A DNA stretch of 64,000 bases from Bacteroidaceae bacterium (GCA_017445925.1 JAFSRW010000043.1:1-64000); one strand, 5' to 3'; numbered from the stretch's first letter, positions 35,064 to 43,996 are shown. A program made the numbers and translations. The notes: generated by a model not told the origin, from the sequence alone.

Positions 35064-35094
35064 TTGCGAGATTCGGAATACCCTTTTAAATTTG
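35064..35094 (+). promoter_or_regulatory. Promoter of blaI
   Basis: TTG at 35064-35066 and TAAATTTG at 35087-35094 are separated by 20 bases, fitting the Bacteroidota promoter. The blaI ATG is 27 bases downstream. Confidence 0.55.
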
Positions 35095-35121
35095 CCCTCA
35101 GAAAACTAATCTGAGAATAAT

Positions 35122-35502
35122 ATGAAACGTAAGGACAATACACTGACCAAAGTAGAATTTGAGGTAATGAACATACTTTGGGATATTAACGGCGGAGCCT
35201 GTGCTTGGGATATACTGGAGCACTATGAGGATCCGAAACCTGCCTACACAACAATAGCCACATACCTGAAGGTACTTTACGAAAAAGGCTTTTTGGACTT
35301 TCATAAAGTTGGGGGACAGGGAAAGACGCACCGCTTTGTGCCTTTGGTAACTCGTGCGGAATATACACGCCGCACAATGCAGGAAGTCAAGAAAAACTTC
35401 TTTGGCGGCAGTGTTAAGTCAATGCTCAACTATTTCGTCAGCGAGGAAAAACTCTCCGAGGATGAAATAAAGGAACTTTTGGAATCTGTAAGCAAATCAT
35501 AA
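35122..35502 (+). CDS. BlaI/MecI-family transcriptional repressor
   Basis: 126 residues, the usual family length. A winged helix is visible (LTKVEFEVMNILWDINGG, then YTTIATYLKVLYEKGFL), followed by a dimerisation region. BlaI-type repressors are released by cleavage triggered by the membrane sensor protease encoded next. In Bacteroidota such pairs are common and often do not control a beta-lactamase; no beta-lactamase gene is in the window. A period-7 array begins at its stop codon. Confidence 0.9.
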   Translation: MKRKDNTLTKVEFEVMNILWDINGGACAWDILEHYEDPKPAYTTIATYLKVLYEKGFLDFHKVGGQGKTHRFVPLVTRAEYTRRTMQEVKKNFFGGSVKSMLNYFVSEEKLSEDEIKELLESVSKS

Positions 35503-35567
35503 TTGACAACTCTAAACTCTCAACTCTAAGCTATCAACTACTCTAAACTCTACACTCTACACTCATC
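35503..35567. repeat. Period-7 array between blaI and blaR1
   Basis: Units such as AATTGAC, AACTCTA, AACTCTC, AACTCTA, AGCTATC and then TACACTC fill the whole 65-base gap from the blaI stop to the blaR1 start. Confidence 0.8.
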
Positions 35568-37433
35568 ATGATGTCTTCCATACTTCTATACTCTATAAAG
35601 TCTGCGATTGTACTGGCAATGCTTTATCTGCCGTATATGCTGATGCTAAGACGTGAGAGTTTCTTCCGTTTCAATCGCATGATGCTGTTGGGCATTCTGT
35701 TCCTGTCGCTCGTTTTGCCGCTGTGCAACGTGTCCTGGATGTCCCTTGACCACCAGCCCGTTGTGCAAGCAGCCCAGTTGCAGATGCTCGAGTTGGGAAT
35801 CCCTGTTCATGTGTTGCCCGAGGTGTTGGTGTCGCCCGATGGAGTAGGACAACCCGAACCTTCACGTTTCAGCGTCTTCCTGCTTGTCAGTATTATATAT
35901 TTAATTGGTATGGTGGTGCTGCTGATACTGAGGTTCTGGCAAGTGGGTCGCCTCCAACTCGGATTGCATCGTGGCGTCTTATGGGAACAGGAAGAGCAGG
36001 GTATCCGTATCTATTGTCATGCCGACGATGTGGCTCCTTTTAGTTGGATGCATAGCATCGTCATCAGTAAGCAGGACTACGACGAGGCGGGTCGCGAGAT
36101 TATGCTTCACGAGATGGGACACATACAGAACCATCACTCGTGGGATGTCATTCTGCTTACGCTTGTACAGATGCTGCAGTGGTGGAATCCCCTTGTCTAT
36201 GCGTTGGGCATTAGCCTACGCGACGTGCATGAGTACGAGGCCGACGACTATGTACTGCGTCAGGGGGTTTCGGCTCAGGCATACCAGTTATTGATAATAA
36301 AGAAAGCTGTTGGCTCAGGTTCCTACGCTTTCGCCAACAGCTTTAAACATAGTTTAACTAAAAAACGTATCACTATGATGCAGAAAATCAAGTCAAATCC
36401 GTGGATGCGGAGCAAGGCTCTCTATGTCATCCCGGTGGCTGCGTTGGCACTCAGTGCTTTCGCTACGCCTAAGTTTGTCGCTCCCATTGAGGAGACAGTA
36501 GCTAAACTTGGGGGCAAAGTTACGGAGAATTCTTCAAACTTGCAAGCTTCTGAGGGAAAAAGAAAGGTCGTTGAGCTAAAGGAGGCTCCACGTGTCGTTG
36601 TGGATGGCAAGGAAATGACGCCGCAAGAAGCCGTCAAAGCCGTTCAAGGTAAAGAAATCCAGATTAGCAGCGGCACAGAACCCAACGGCGAGACAACACT
36701 TTCGATAAAGACGAAAGAGAAAGTAAAGGTTGAAGAAATCTCTGGTGAAGCTTCTGCAAGTGTTGATGAAGCTCTTGAGAAAGCTACACAGCCCCTGATT
36801 GTCCTCAACGGTAAAGTCTTCGAAGTCCCTAAGGATGCGAAAGACATCAACCTCAAAAGGATGCACGAGGAGCAGCTCACTAAACTGCTTAATATCAATG
36901 TCGAGGATGTCGAGAGCATTTCCGTACTTCAGAAGGATGCCGCCATTAGTGTATGGGGTGAAAAAGGCGCCAATGGTGTTATTGATATTACAACAAAGGA
37001 TGCCAATGACCTCAAAGAGAATCAGCCTGATGACAAAATATTTGACAAGCCAGAGGTGCTTCCCCAGTTTCCTGGTGGTGAGACAGAACTTTATGGTTGG
37101 CTTGCCCGAAACGTGAAGTACCCATCAGAAGCCATAGAATATGGCGTGCAGGGACGCATCTTTGTGCAGTTTGTGGTTGAAAAGGATGGTAACATAAGCG
37201 ACATCAAGATAGCCAAGGTGTCAGATGGAAGAGCAATTGTGGTTACTGCTTACAAAGCAAAGGACGACAGCCCTGAGGAATTGAATAAGGAAAACGAAGA
37301 AAAGGGGCTCAAAGCTCTGCAGGATGAATCAATCCGTGTTGTAAAGGCAATGCCAAAATGGAAGCCTGGAACCAACAAGGGTAAACCTGTTCGTTGCTAC
37401 TTCAGCCTTCCCATTAATTTCCGTCTTAATTGA
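35568..37433 (+). CDS. BlaR1/M56-family sensor metallopeptidase with TonB C-terminal domain
   Basis: 621 residues. Four hydrophobic segments lie in the first 310 residues; between them is the zinc protease motif HEMGH (181-185). A further membrane helix near 287-302 is followed by periplasmic domains: a low-complexity region, a TonB-receptor plug-like segment (VESISVLQKDAAISVWGEKG), and a TonB C-terminal domain (FPGGETELYGWLARNVKYP... to the end). This is the usual Bacteroidota form of the family and differs from true BlaR1, which has a penicillin-binding domain. I infer an envelope-signal protease acting on BlaI; the signal is unknown. Confidence 0.87.
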   Translation: MMSSILLYSIKSAIVLAMLYLPYMLMLRRESFFRFNRMMLLGILFLSLVLPLCNVSWMSLDHQPVVQAAQLQMLELGIPVHVLPEVLVSPDGVGQPEPSRFSVFLLVSIIYLIGMVVLLILRFWQVGRLQLGLHRGVLWEQEEQGIRIYCHADDVAPFSWMHSIVISKQDYDEAGREIMLHEMGHIQNHHSWDVILLTLVQMLQWWNPLVYALGISLRDVHEYEADDYVLRQGVSAQAYQLLIIKKAVGSGSYAFANSFKHSLTKKRITMMQKIKSNPWMRSKALYVIPVAALALSAFATPKFVAPIEETVAKLGGKVTENSSNLQASEGKRKVVELKEAPRVVVDGKEMTPQEAVKAVQGKEIQISSGTEPNGETTLSIKTKEKVKVEEISGEASASVDEALEKATQPLIVLNGKVFEVPKDAKDINLKRMHEEQLTKLLNINVEDVESISVLQKDAAISVWGEKGANGVIDITTKDANDLKENQPDDKIFDKPEVLPQFPGGETELYGWLARNVKYPSEAIEYGVQGRIFVQFVVEKDGNISDIKIAKVSDGRAIVVTAYKAKDDSPEELNKENEEKGLKALQDESIRVVKAMPKWKPGTNKGKPVRCYFSLPINFRLN

Positions 37434-37478
37434 AAAAGTTAGTTTAAGGGTTAAAGTAAATAATATGGTACCACCCAG

Positions 37479-37512
37479 CTCCTGCGTTGCGAAACGTGGG
37501 AGTTTTTCTTTT
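37479..37512 (+). terminator. Rho-independent terminator after blaR1
   Basis: CTCCTGCGTT and AACGTGGGAG pair over 10 bases (two G-T wobbles) around a GCGA loop at 37479-37502. TTTTTCTTTT follows. Confidence 0.8.
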
Positions 37513-37581
37513 GCTAACTCTCTACACAAAACATTTCTGTCCTAAAGATAAAAGTCTTTTTACGGCATTTAAAACTATTTT

Positions 37582-37665
37582 CAAGCTTTGAAAATATATA
37601 ACCAAGCCTTGAAAAAATATTTTCATGCTTTGAAAATAAATTATCAAGCCTTGAAAATAATTTTT
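37582..37665. repeat. Four tandem 21-bp repeats
   Basis: CAAGCYTTGAAAAT-type units start at 37582, 37603, 37624 and 37645, an exact 21-base period. Each contains a near-palindromic TTCAAGCTTTGAA-like core. It is too regular to be chance; the function is unknown. Confidence 0.8.
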
Positions 37666-37754
37666 CCCGCTAGGAAGAAGAACTTTATGTATGCTGAGCG
37701 AAAACTTTTCCTCTTGAATAAAAAAAACTTTATTTTCATTTAGTATTCCGCTCG

Positions 37755-37878
37755 CTTATTCGTAACATTGAGGCTACGCCTCGAAGATACTCCCGTTCGG
37801 ATTATCTCAAATAAATTTGGATAATCTCTCACTTATTCGTAACATTGAGGCTATTGCCTCGAAGTTACTCTCGCTCGG
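37755..37878. repeat. Two copies of a hairpin-bearing 46-47 bp unit
   Basis: CTTATTCGTAACATTGAGGC begins copies at 37755-37800 and 37832-37878. Each has a GAGGC/GCCTC hairpin followed by CGAAG and a CTCGG-like end. The first 15 bases resemble the sequence around the nqrA -7 box at 37919-37935. Confidence 0.75.
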
Positions 37879-37904
37879 GAATAAAAATAAAAACAGGCTT
37901 TTAT

Positions 37905-37935
37905 TTTGTATTCCGCTCACTTATTTGTACCTTTG
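37905..37935 (+). promoter_or_regulatory. Promoter of the nqr operon
   Basis: TTTG (37905-37908), 19 bases, then TACCTTTG (37928-37935), a near-perfect Bacteroidota promoter. The nqrA ATG is at 37971. It supports that start over upstream in-frame codons. Confidence 0.8.
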
Positions 37936-37970
37936 CACCCGCAAATAAAATATATTTTATTATTTTTAAT

Positions 37971-39299
37971 ATGGCAAGAGTAATCAAATTACGTAAAGGC
38001 CTGGATATCAACCTGAAAGGCAAAGCCGCAAAGGAAACTGTTAGCACCAGTTGCCCCGGAGAGTATGCACTTGTTCCGGACGACTTCTGCGGATTGAAGC
38101 CCAAAGTGGTAGTCAAAGAAGGTGATGCCGTAAAGGTCGGGGATGCGCTGTTTGTTGATAAACTGCATCCCGAGGTTAAGTTTGTAAGCCCTGTCAGCGG
38201 TACTGTTTCTCTTGTTGAACGTGGAGACAGGCGTAAGCTAATGAGTATCCGCGTTCAATCTGATGGCAAACAGGATGCTCGTCAGTTTGACGTAAAGGGC
38301 GATGTTAAGTCTTTGCTTTTGGAGAGTGGCTTGTTCGGATTCTTCCGCCAGCGTCCTTACGATGTGGTGGCCAATCCCGAAGACGCTCCAAAGGCAATTT
38401 TTGTAAGTGCATTCAACAGTATGCCTCTGAGTCAGGATTTTGAGTATATCCTGACAGGCCGGGAAGATGATTTCCAGGCAGGTATTACGGCACTGAGCAA
38501 ATTAGCTAAGGTTTATCTGGGTGTAAGCGCTAAGCAGAGCAATCCGGCTTTAACGGCTGCCAAGGACTGTGAGGTTAATGTTTTCGATGGTCCTGCTCCC
38601 GCTGGTAATGTAGGTGTACAGATTAATCATGTTTCTCCCATCAACAAGGGTGAGGTGGTTTGGACGCTGGGTGCCGAAGAGGTAATCTTCGTTGGTCGTC
38701 TGATGAAGAATGGCACAGTTGACTTTACCCGTACCATAGCACTTGCCGGTAGTGAGGTGAATGCTCCCAAGTATTACAAGATGCTTGTTGGTCAGAAACT
38801 CACAACGCTGATTGAGGGTAATGTTAAGGTTGAGGGCAGTCGTATTATTAACGGTAATGTGATGACCGGTGTCAAGACCACAGCCGACGGTTTCCTCGGC
38901 GCACATGCTACTGAGGTAAATGTTATCCCCGAAGGTGATCATGCTGACGAGATGTTGGGATGGATTATGCCTCGTTTCAACACCTTCAGCACCCATCGAA
39001 GCTACTTCTCATGGCTTTTCGGTAAGAAGAAGGAATATGTTTTGGATGCCCGTATCAAGGGTGGTGAACGTCACATGATTATGAGTGGTGAGTATGACAA
39101 GGTGTTCCCTATGGATATCTTTGCCGGTTATCTTGTAAAGGCTATCATTTCGGGCGATATTGACCGCCAGGAAGCTTTGGGCATTTATGAGGTTGCTCCA
39201 GAGGATTTCGCCATTGCAGAGTTTGTTGACAGCTCTAAACTTGAGTTGCAGCGCATCGTTCGCGAAGGATTAGACATCCTCAGAAAGGAAAATGCTTAA
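37971..39299 (+). CDS. nqrA: Na+-translocating NADH:quinone reductase subunit A
   Basis: 442 residues, the normal length for NqrA, from the ATG at 37971. It begins VIKLRKGLDINLKGKA, followed by a lipoyl-like segment (VKEGDAVKVGDALFVDK, VKFVSPVSGTV). It is the peripheral cytoplasmic subunit of the six-subunit sodium pump, associated with quinone binding. It is the first gene of nqrABCDEF and follows the operon promoter. Codon use and context are ordinary. Confidence 0.95.
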   Translation: MARVIKLRKGLDINLKGKAAKETVSTSCPGEYALVPDDFCGLKPKVVVKEGDAVKVGDALFVDKLHPEVKFVSPVSGTVSLVERGDRRKLMSIRVQSDGKQDARQFDVKGDVKSLLLESGLFGFFRQRPYDVVANPEDAPKAIFVSAFNSMPLSQDFEYILTGREDDFQAGITALSKLAKVYLGVSAKQSNPALTAAKDCEVNVFDGPAPAGNVGVQINHVSPINKGEVVWTLGAEEVIFVGRLMKNGTVDFTRTIALAGSEVNAPKYYKMLVGQKLTTLIEGNVKVEGSRIINGNVMTGVKTTADGFLGAHATEVNVIPEGDHADEMLGWIMPRFNTFSTHRSYFSWLFGKKKEYVLDARIKGGERHMIMSGEYDKVFPMDIFAGYLVKAIISGDIDRQEALGIYEVAPEDFAIAEFVDSSKLELQRIVREGLDILRKENA

Positions 39300-39317
39300 T
39301 ACATTATTTATATAGTT

Positions 39318-40493
39318 ATGAATCCAATAAAGAAACTATTCGATAACATTCATCCCTACGTTGAGGAAGGTGGTAAGTTCCATGCCTTCCGTTCGTTGGT
39401 TGACGGTTTCGAAACGTTTGCTTTCGTTCCGAATACCACCAGTCGCGTAGGTAGCGTGAATATCCACGATGCTATCGACAGCAAGCGCATCATGAGTCTT
39501 GTGGTAATTGCCTTGATTCCAGCTTTGCTCTTCGGTATGTACAACGTGGGTTATCAGAACGCTTTGGCAACAGGCCATTTGGCCGATGCAACGTTCTGGG
39601 GTATGTTCTGGTACGGCTTTCTGGCCGTTCTGCCAAAGATTGTTGTCAGCTACGTAGTTGGTCTCGGTATCGAGTTCGTAGTTGCTCAGTGGAAGAATGA
39701 GGAAATCCAGGAAGGTTTCCTGGTATCAGGTATCCTCATTCCCATGATTGTACCTGTCACTTGTCCTCTTTGGATGCTTGCCATTGCCGTTGCTTTCAGT
39801 GTTATTCTTGCAAAGGAAATTTTCGGCGGCACAGGTATGAACATCTTCAACCCTGCTCTTATTACTCGTGCTTTCCTGTTCTTCAGCTATCCTTCAGCTA
39901 TGACAGGTGATGCAACCGTTTGGGTGGCTCAGGACACAATCTTTGGTCTTGGTTACAAAGCTACTGATGCCTATACCGCAGCAACACCTCTTGGCGAGGC
40001 TGCTCAGGCAGGCTTCTCCGGTTTTACTCCCGAAACCATTCAGAATGCTGTCACAGGTCTCATTCCTGGTTGTATTGGTGAAACCAGTGTTATTGCCATT
40101 GCTCTTGGTGGTTTGCTGCTGCTTTGGACAGGCGTTGCAAGTTGGAAGACCATGCTGAGCGTCTTCGTTGGCGGTGCTGCAACAGGTTATCTGATGCAGT
40201 CTCTCGGTCTGACTGAGATTCAGTGGTACGAGCAATTGGTTCTCGGCGGCTTTGCTTTCGGTGCTGTATTCATGGCAACTGATCCCGTTACAAGCTGTCG
40301 TACAGAGTGTGGCAAGTATGTCTATGGCTTGCTTATCGGTTTCATTGCTGTTATGGTACGTGTCCTCAATCCTGGTTATCCCGAGGGTATGATGCTTGCC
40401 ATTCTGTTGATGAACCTTTTTGCAAGTCTTATCGACTACTGCTTCGTTCAGAGCAACATTAACATGCGTGCTAAGCGCGCTAAAATAAAGTAA
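39318..40493 (+). CDS. nqrB: Na+-NQR subunit B
   Basis: 391 residues with about ten membrane helices; RnfD/NqrB family. The TAAT motif ending at T223 (AYTAATPLGEA) is the likely site of covalent FMN attachment through a phosphoester bond, as known for NqrB. The subunit also carries riboflavin and quinone sites in characterised complexes. Attachment of FMN requires an ApbE enzyme; one is encoded at 59633-60694. Confidence 0.95.
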   Translation: MNPIKKLFDNIHPYVEEGGKFHAFRSLVDGFETFAFVPNTTSRVGSVNIHDAIDSKRIMSLVVIALIPALLFGMYNVGYQNALATGHLADATFWGMFWYGFLAVLPKIVVSYVVGLGIEFVVAQWKNEEIQEGFLVSGILIPMIVPVTCPLWMLAIAVAFSVILAKEIFGGTGMNIFNPALITRAFLFFSYPSAMTGDATVWVAQDTIFGLGYKATDAYTAATPLGEAAQAGFSGFTPETIQNAVTGLIPGCIGETSVIAIALGGLLLLWTGVASWKTMLSVFVGGAATGYLMQSLGLTEIQWYEQLVLGGFAFGAVFMATDPVTSCRTECGKYVYGLLIGFIAVMVRVLNPGYPEGMMLAILLMNLFASLIDYCFVQSNINMRAKRAKIK

Positions 40494-40506
40494 GGAGGAC
40501 GACGAT

Positions 40507-41343
40507 ATGAAACTGAATACAAATAGTAATGTATATACCATCTGCTATGCGGCAGTAATGGTTATCATCGTTGCCTTCCTGCTGGCTTTTGTGGCTTCTG
40601 CCCTGAAAAAGACACAGGATGCTAACGTGGCAAACGATACTAAGGGACAGATTCTTACTGCTCTTGGTTATGATAAGGCCGCTATCAATGTGGCTGATGT
40701 CTATGCCGAGAAGGTGCAAGACATGGTTTTTGTAGATGGTGAACTCAAGCCTTACGAGGGCAGTTTCAATACCACCTATGGCAGTCTCATCAAGAATGGT
40801 GAGCTTCACGTCTTTACAGCCACAACGGCTAAGGGCGAGCAGGCTTATGTGATTCCTGTTGTAGGTCGTGGTCTTTGGGGCGGTCTTTGGGGCTATATAG
40901 CTGTGAACGAGACGAAGGATAAGGTGCTTGGCACTTATTTCTATCACGAGAGCGAGACTGCCGGTCTTGGCGCACGTATCAGTGAGAAGTGGTTCCAAGA
41001 CCAGTTTATCGGAAAGCCCATCTTCGGAGAGGGTGGCGAGGTTGTCCTCACAGTAGTGAAGGCAGGTGCTGCTCATGCAGAGAACGAGGTGGACGGTGTG
41101 ACAGGTGCAACCCTTACCAGCAATGGTGTGGCTGCAATGGTCAAGGACGGCCTGACTGCCTACAAGGAATTCCTAGGAGGAGCTAAGTGTGCATTCGATA
41201 AGGAATGCGAACACTCATGTGAGGCTGAATGCCCCAATAAAGGCAACTGCCCTCACATGGACGAGTGCCAAGGTGAGTGCCCCAATAAGGCAGAGTGCCA
41301 GTGCCCTGAAAAGCCGTGTGAAAAAACCGATGTTGAACAATAA
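40507..41343 (+). CDS. nqrC: Na+-NQR subunit C with cysteine-rich C-terminal tail
   Basis: 278 residues. One N-terminal membrane helix (TICYAAVMVIIVAFLLAFVAS) is followed by the periplasmic FMN-binding domain. The flavinylation motif is TGATLTS with T204 as the likely FMN-bearing threonine. After about residue 226 comes a 50-residue tail with ten cysteines (228, 234, 238, 242, 248, 254, 258, 264, 266, 271) and two copies of ECPNK(G/A)xC. This tail is absent from the NqrC proteins I know and looks metal-binding or disulfide-rich. The ATG is preceded by AAGGAGG, a strong Shine-Dalgarno sequence. Confidence 0.92.
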   Translation: MKLNTNSNVYTICYAAVMVIIVAFLLAFVASALKKTQDANVANDTKGQILTALGYDKAAINVADVYAEKVQDMVFVDGELKPYEGSFNTTYGSLIKNGELHVFTATTAKGEQAYVIPVVGRGLWGGLWGYIAVNETKDKVLGTYFYHESETAGLGARISEKWFQDQFIGKPIFGEGGEVVLTVVKAGAAHAENEVDGVTGATLTSNGVAAMVKDGLTAYKEFLGGAKCAFDKECEHSCEAECPNKGNCPHMDECQGECPNKAECQCPEKPCEKTDVEQ

Positions 41344-41363
41344 GATAAAAGGAGGAAAAGAAT

Positions 41364-41990
41364 ATGAGTAAATTGTTTTCTGACGAGAATAAAGCCGCAT
41401 TCACCAGCCCCCTTAACGTGAATAATCCCGTCGCCGTTCAGGTGCTCGGTATCTGTTCGGCATTGGCTGTGACCAGTCAGCTGAAGCCCGCCATCGTGAT
41501 GGGTCTGAGCGTGACGGTCATTACGGCATTCTCAAATGTAATTATATCTTTGTTACGCAAGACTATTCCCAACCGCATTCGTATTATCGTACAGTTGGTG
41601 GTTGTGGCAGCTCTCGTAACAATTGTTAGTCAACTGCTTAAGGCTTACGTCTATGATGTTAGCGTTCAGTTGAGCGTATATGTAGGTCTTATCATCACCA
41701 ACTGTATCCTGATGGGTCGTCTTGAGGCTTTCGCTATGCAGAACAGTCCTTGGCCCTCATTCCTGGATGGTATAGGCAATGGTCTCGGCTATGCTGCCAT
41801 TCTGGTCATCGTGGGCTTTGTTCGCGAACTCTTTGGCTTTGGAACACTCTTCGGCTACAATGTTATTCCACAGTTCATGTACGACGCAGGTTATAAGAAT
41901 AATGGTATGATGGTGATGCCAGCTATGAGTCTGATTATCGTAGGTTGTGTAATCTGGGCACATCGTGCTTATAATAAGGAGGAGAAGTAA
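41364..41990 (+). CDS. nqrD: Na+-NQR subunit D
   Basis: 208 residues with six membrane helices, RnfE/NqrD family. The conserved stretch [20 protein letters not shown] lies near the N-terminus. NqrD and NqrE together form the membrane core that holds a 2Fe-2S or Fe centre between them. The start is preceded by AAAGGAGG. The last codons (KEEK) double as the Shine-Dalgarno sequence for nqrE. Confidence 0.95.
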   Translation: MSKLFSDENKAAFTSPLNVNNPVAVQVLGICSALAVTSQLKPAIVMGLSVTVITAFSNVIISLLRKTIPNRIRIIVQLVVVAALVTIVSQLLKAYVYDVSVQLSVYVGLIITNCILMGRLEAFAMQNSPWPSFLDGIGNGLGYAAILVIVGFVRELFGFGTLFGYNVIPQFMYDAGYKNNGMMVMPAMSLIIVGCVIWAHRAYNKEEK

Positions 41991-41991
41991 T

Positions 41992-42618
41992 ATGGAACAC
42001 ATGATTAGTCTCTTTGTCCGCTCTATTTTTGTGGACAACATGATATTTGCTTTCTTCCTGGGTATGTGCTCTTATCTGGCCGTATCCAAGAATGTGAAGA
42101 CAGCTCTTGGTCTGGGTATTGCAGTAACCTTTGTGCTGCTTGTTACGGTGCCTGTTGATTATGCCCTGCAAACTTATGTGTTGGGGCCTGATGCAATTGT
42201 GGCAGGTGTAGATTTAACCTTCCTCGCCTTCATCCTGTTCATTGCCGTTATTGCCGGTATGGTACAGTTGGTGGAGATGATAGTGGAGCGTTTCAGCCCT
42301 TCTCTCTATGCATCTCTCGGTATCTTCCTTCCCCTTATCGCAGTTAACTGTGCCATCATGGGTGCCAGCCTGTTCATGCAACAGCGTATCACAATGGAAC
42401 CCACCAATGCACAGTTCATTGGCGGTTTTGGTGATGCAATTGCTTATGCTCTTGGTTCTGGTATCGGCTGGCTGCTGGCTATTGTTGGTCTGGCTGCCAT
42501 TCGCGAGAAGATGGCTTACACGGATGTTCCCAAGCCTTTGCAGGGTCTGGGTATCACCTTTATTACTGTAGGTCTGATGGCTCTTGCCTTCATGTGCTTC
42601 TCTGGTCTTAACATCTAA
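41992..42618 (+). CDS. nqrE: Na+-NQR subunit E
   Basis: 208 residues from the ATG at 41992, one base after the nqrD stop. Six membrane helices; family motif [20 protein letters not shown]. It pairs with NqrD in the membrane. AAGGAGGAG within the end of nqrD serves as its ribosome-binding site, so the two are translationally coupled. An earlier in-frame start inside nqrD would be ahead of this site and is rejected. Confidence 0.95.
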   Translation: MEHMISLFVRSIFVDNMIFAFFLGMCSYLAVSKNVKTALGLGIAVTFVLLVTVPVDYALQTYVLGPDAIVAGVDLTFLAFILFIAVIAGMVQLVEMIVERFSPSLYASLGIFLPLIAVNCAIMGASLFMQQRITMEPTNAQFIGGFGDAIAYALGSGIGWLLAIVGLAAIREKMAYTDVPKPLQGLGITFITVGLMALAFMCFSGLNI

Positions 42619-42635
42619 AAGTAGGAGGAATAACA

Positions 42636-43925
42636 ATGGATATGAATTTGATTTTAGCGAGCATTGGCGTATTCCTGGTGGTCATCATTGCATTGGTCAT
42701 CATCCTGCTCGTAGCAAAGGCTTATTTGTCACCCAGTGGCAATGTGAATATTACAATCAACGGGAAAGACACGCTCTCTGTTGGTCAGGGAAGTTCTCTG
42801 CTGAGCACTCTTTCACAGGAAGGTATCTTCCTGCCCAGTGCCTGTGGCGGAAAGGGTTCTTGCGGACAGTGCAAACTTCAGGTTCCTGCCGGTGGAGGCG
42901 AAATTCTTGATTCTGAGAAAGGTCACTTTACCCGTAAGCAAATTAAGGATCACTGGCGCTTAGGCTGCCAGTGTAAGGTAAAGGGTGATCTTCAGGTTAA
43001 GATTGATGACTCTGTAATGGGTGTTAAGGAATGGGAGTGCACCGTTATTGGTAACAAGAACGTGGCAACCTTCATTAAGGAGTACAAGGTGGCTTTGCCT
43101 GCTGGCGAGCACATGGACTTCGAACCTGGTTCTTATGCACAGATTAAGATTCCTGCATTTGACTGCATCGATTACGACAAGGACTTTGATAAGAGCCTTA
43201 TCGGTGACACCTATCTGCCAGCATGGGAGAAGTTTGGTCTGTTCCCCTTGAAGTGTACCAATCCTCAGGAGACCATCCGTGCGTACTCTATGGCTAACTA
43301 TCCTGACGAGGGTGATATTATTACCCTGAACGTGCGTATAGCTACTCCTCCTTTCAAGCCAAAGGATCAGGGTACAGGTTTCATGGATGTTAATCCAGGT
43401 ATTGCATCCTCATACATCTTTAGTCTGAAGCCAGGCGACAAGGTTATTATGAGTGGCCCTTACGGAGAATTCCGTCCTGTATACGGCTCTGGCCGTGAGA
43501 TGATTTGGGTTGGCGGTGGTGCCGGTATGGCTCCTCTGCGTGCTCAGATTATGCACATGCTTAAGGGTCATGGTGTTAGCGACGAAGACCGTCAGCGCCC
43601 CATGCACTACTTCTATGGTGCACGTGCTTTGGAGGAGATCCCATTCTTGGACGATTTCCTGCAGTTGGAGAAAGACTTCCCCAATTTCCACTTCCACCTG
43701 GCTTTGGACCGTCCCGATCCCAAGGCAGATGCTGCAGGCATCAAGTATACTCCAGGCTTCGTAGCTCCTGTAATGGGCGACACCTACCTCAAGGCACACG
43801 AGGCACCGGAAGACTGCGAGTACTACCTCTGTGGACCTCCAATGATGGCAAAGACTGTTCTCGACCTGCTGCATAGTCTGGGTGTTGAGGACGATATGAT
43901 TCGCTTCGATAACTTCGGTGGCTAA
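42636..43925 (+). CDS. nqrF: Na+-NQR subunit F, NADH dehydrogenase
   Basis: 429 residues. One N-terminal helix, then a 2Fe-2S ferredoxin domain with cysteines 70, 76, 79 and 111 (CGGKGSCGQC, then LGCQC), then FAD- and NADH-binding domains (RAYSMANYP, GGGAGMAPLRAQ, YLCGPPMM). It takes electrons from NADH and starts the chain through NqrB and NqrC that drives Na+ export. GTAGGAGG precedes the ATG. It ends the operon. Confidence 0.95.
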   Translation: MDMNLILASIGVFLVVIIALVIILLVAKAYLSPSGNVNITINGKDTLSVGQGSSLLSTLSQEGIFLPSACGGKGSCGQCKLQVPAGGGEILDSEKGHFTRKQIKDHWRLGCQCKVKGDLQVKIDDSVMGVKEWECTVIGNKNVATFIKEYKVALPAGEHMDFEPGSYAQIKIPAFDCIDYDKDFDKSLIGDTYLPAWEKFGLFPLKCTNPQETIRAYSMANYPDEGDIITLNVRIATPPFKPKDQGTGFMDVNPGIASSYIFSLKPGDKVIMSGPYGEFRPVYGSGREMIWVGGGAGMAPLRAQIMHMLKGHGVSDEDRQRPMHYFYGARALEEIPFLDDFLQLEKDFPNFHFHLALDRPDPKADAAGIKYTPGFVAPVMGDTYLKAHEAPEDCEYYLCGPPMMAKTVLDLLHSLGVEDDMIRFDNFGG

Positions 43926-43961
43926 TTTCCCCGATTCATTCATAAATAATGGCATATTCCG

Positions 43962-43992
43962 TTTGGGATGTGCCATTATTTGTATATATTTG
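43962..43992 (+). promoter_or_regulatory. Promoter abutting the HD-domain gene
   Basis: TTTG (43962-43965), 19 bases, then TATATTTG (43985-43992), a very good match to the Bacteroidota promoter. The ATG at 43997 begins only 4 bases after the -7 box, so transcription should begin at or very near the start codon. Confidence 0.7.
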
Positions 43993-43996
43993 CACC

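Larger units (their letters stand above)
34853..35121. promoter_or_regulatory. Divergent tamB / blaI intergenic region
   Basis: The region contains a minus-strand -7 element TACTTTTG (34940-34933) that may serve tamB. It also holds the direct repeats and promoter described separately for blaI, and the 12-base palindrome TTCGATATCGAA at 35049-35060, just upstream of the blaI -33 box. Confidence 0.5.
37434..37970. other. Long gap before nqrA: terminator, repeats, promoter
   Basis: There is no gene here. In order it holds a terminator, a 21-bp tandem repeat, two copies of a 46-47 base unit with hairpins, and the nqrA promoter. Each is listed separately. Confidence 0.7.

Noticed and set aside
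35568-37433. A beta-lactam resistance signal pair
   Set aside because: The sensor lacks a penicillin-binding domain, ends in a TonB domain, and no beta-lactamase gene is present.
41965-41991. An nqrE start upstream of 41992
   Set aside because: It would lie within nqrD before the AAGGAGGAG site; the ATG at 41992 follows that site at the right distance.
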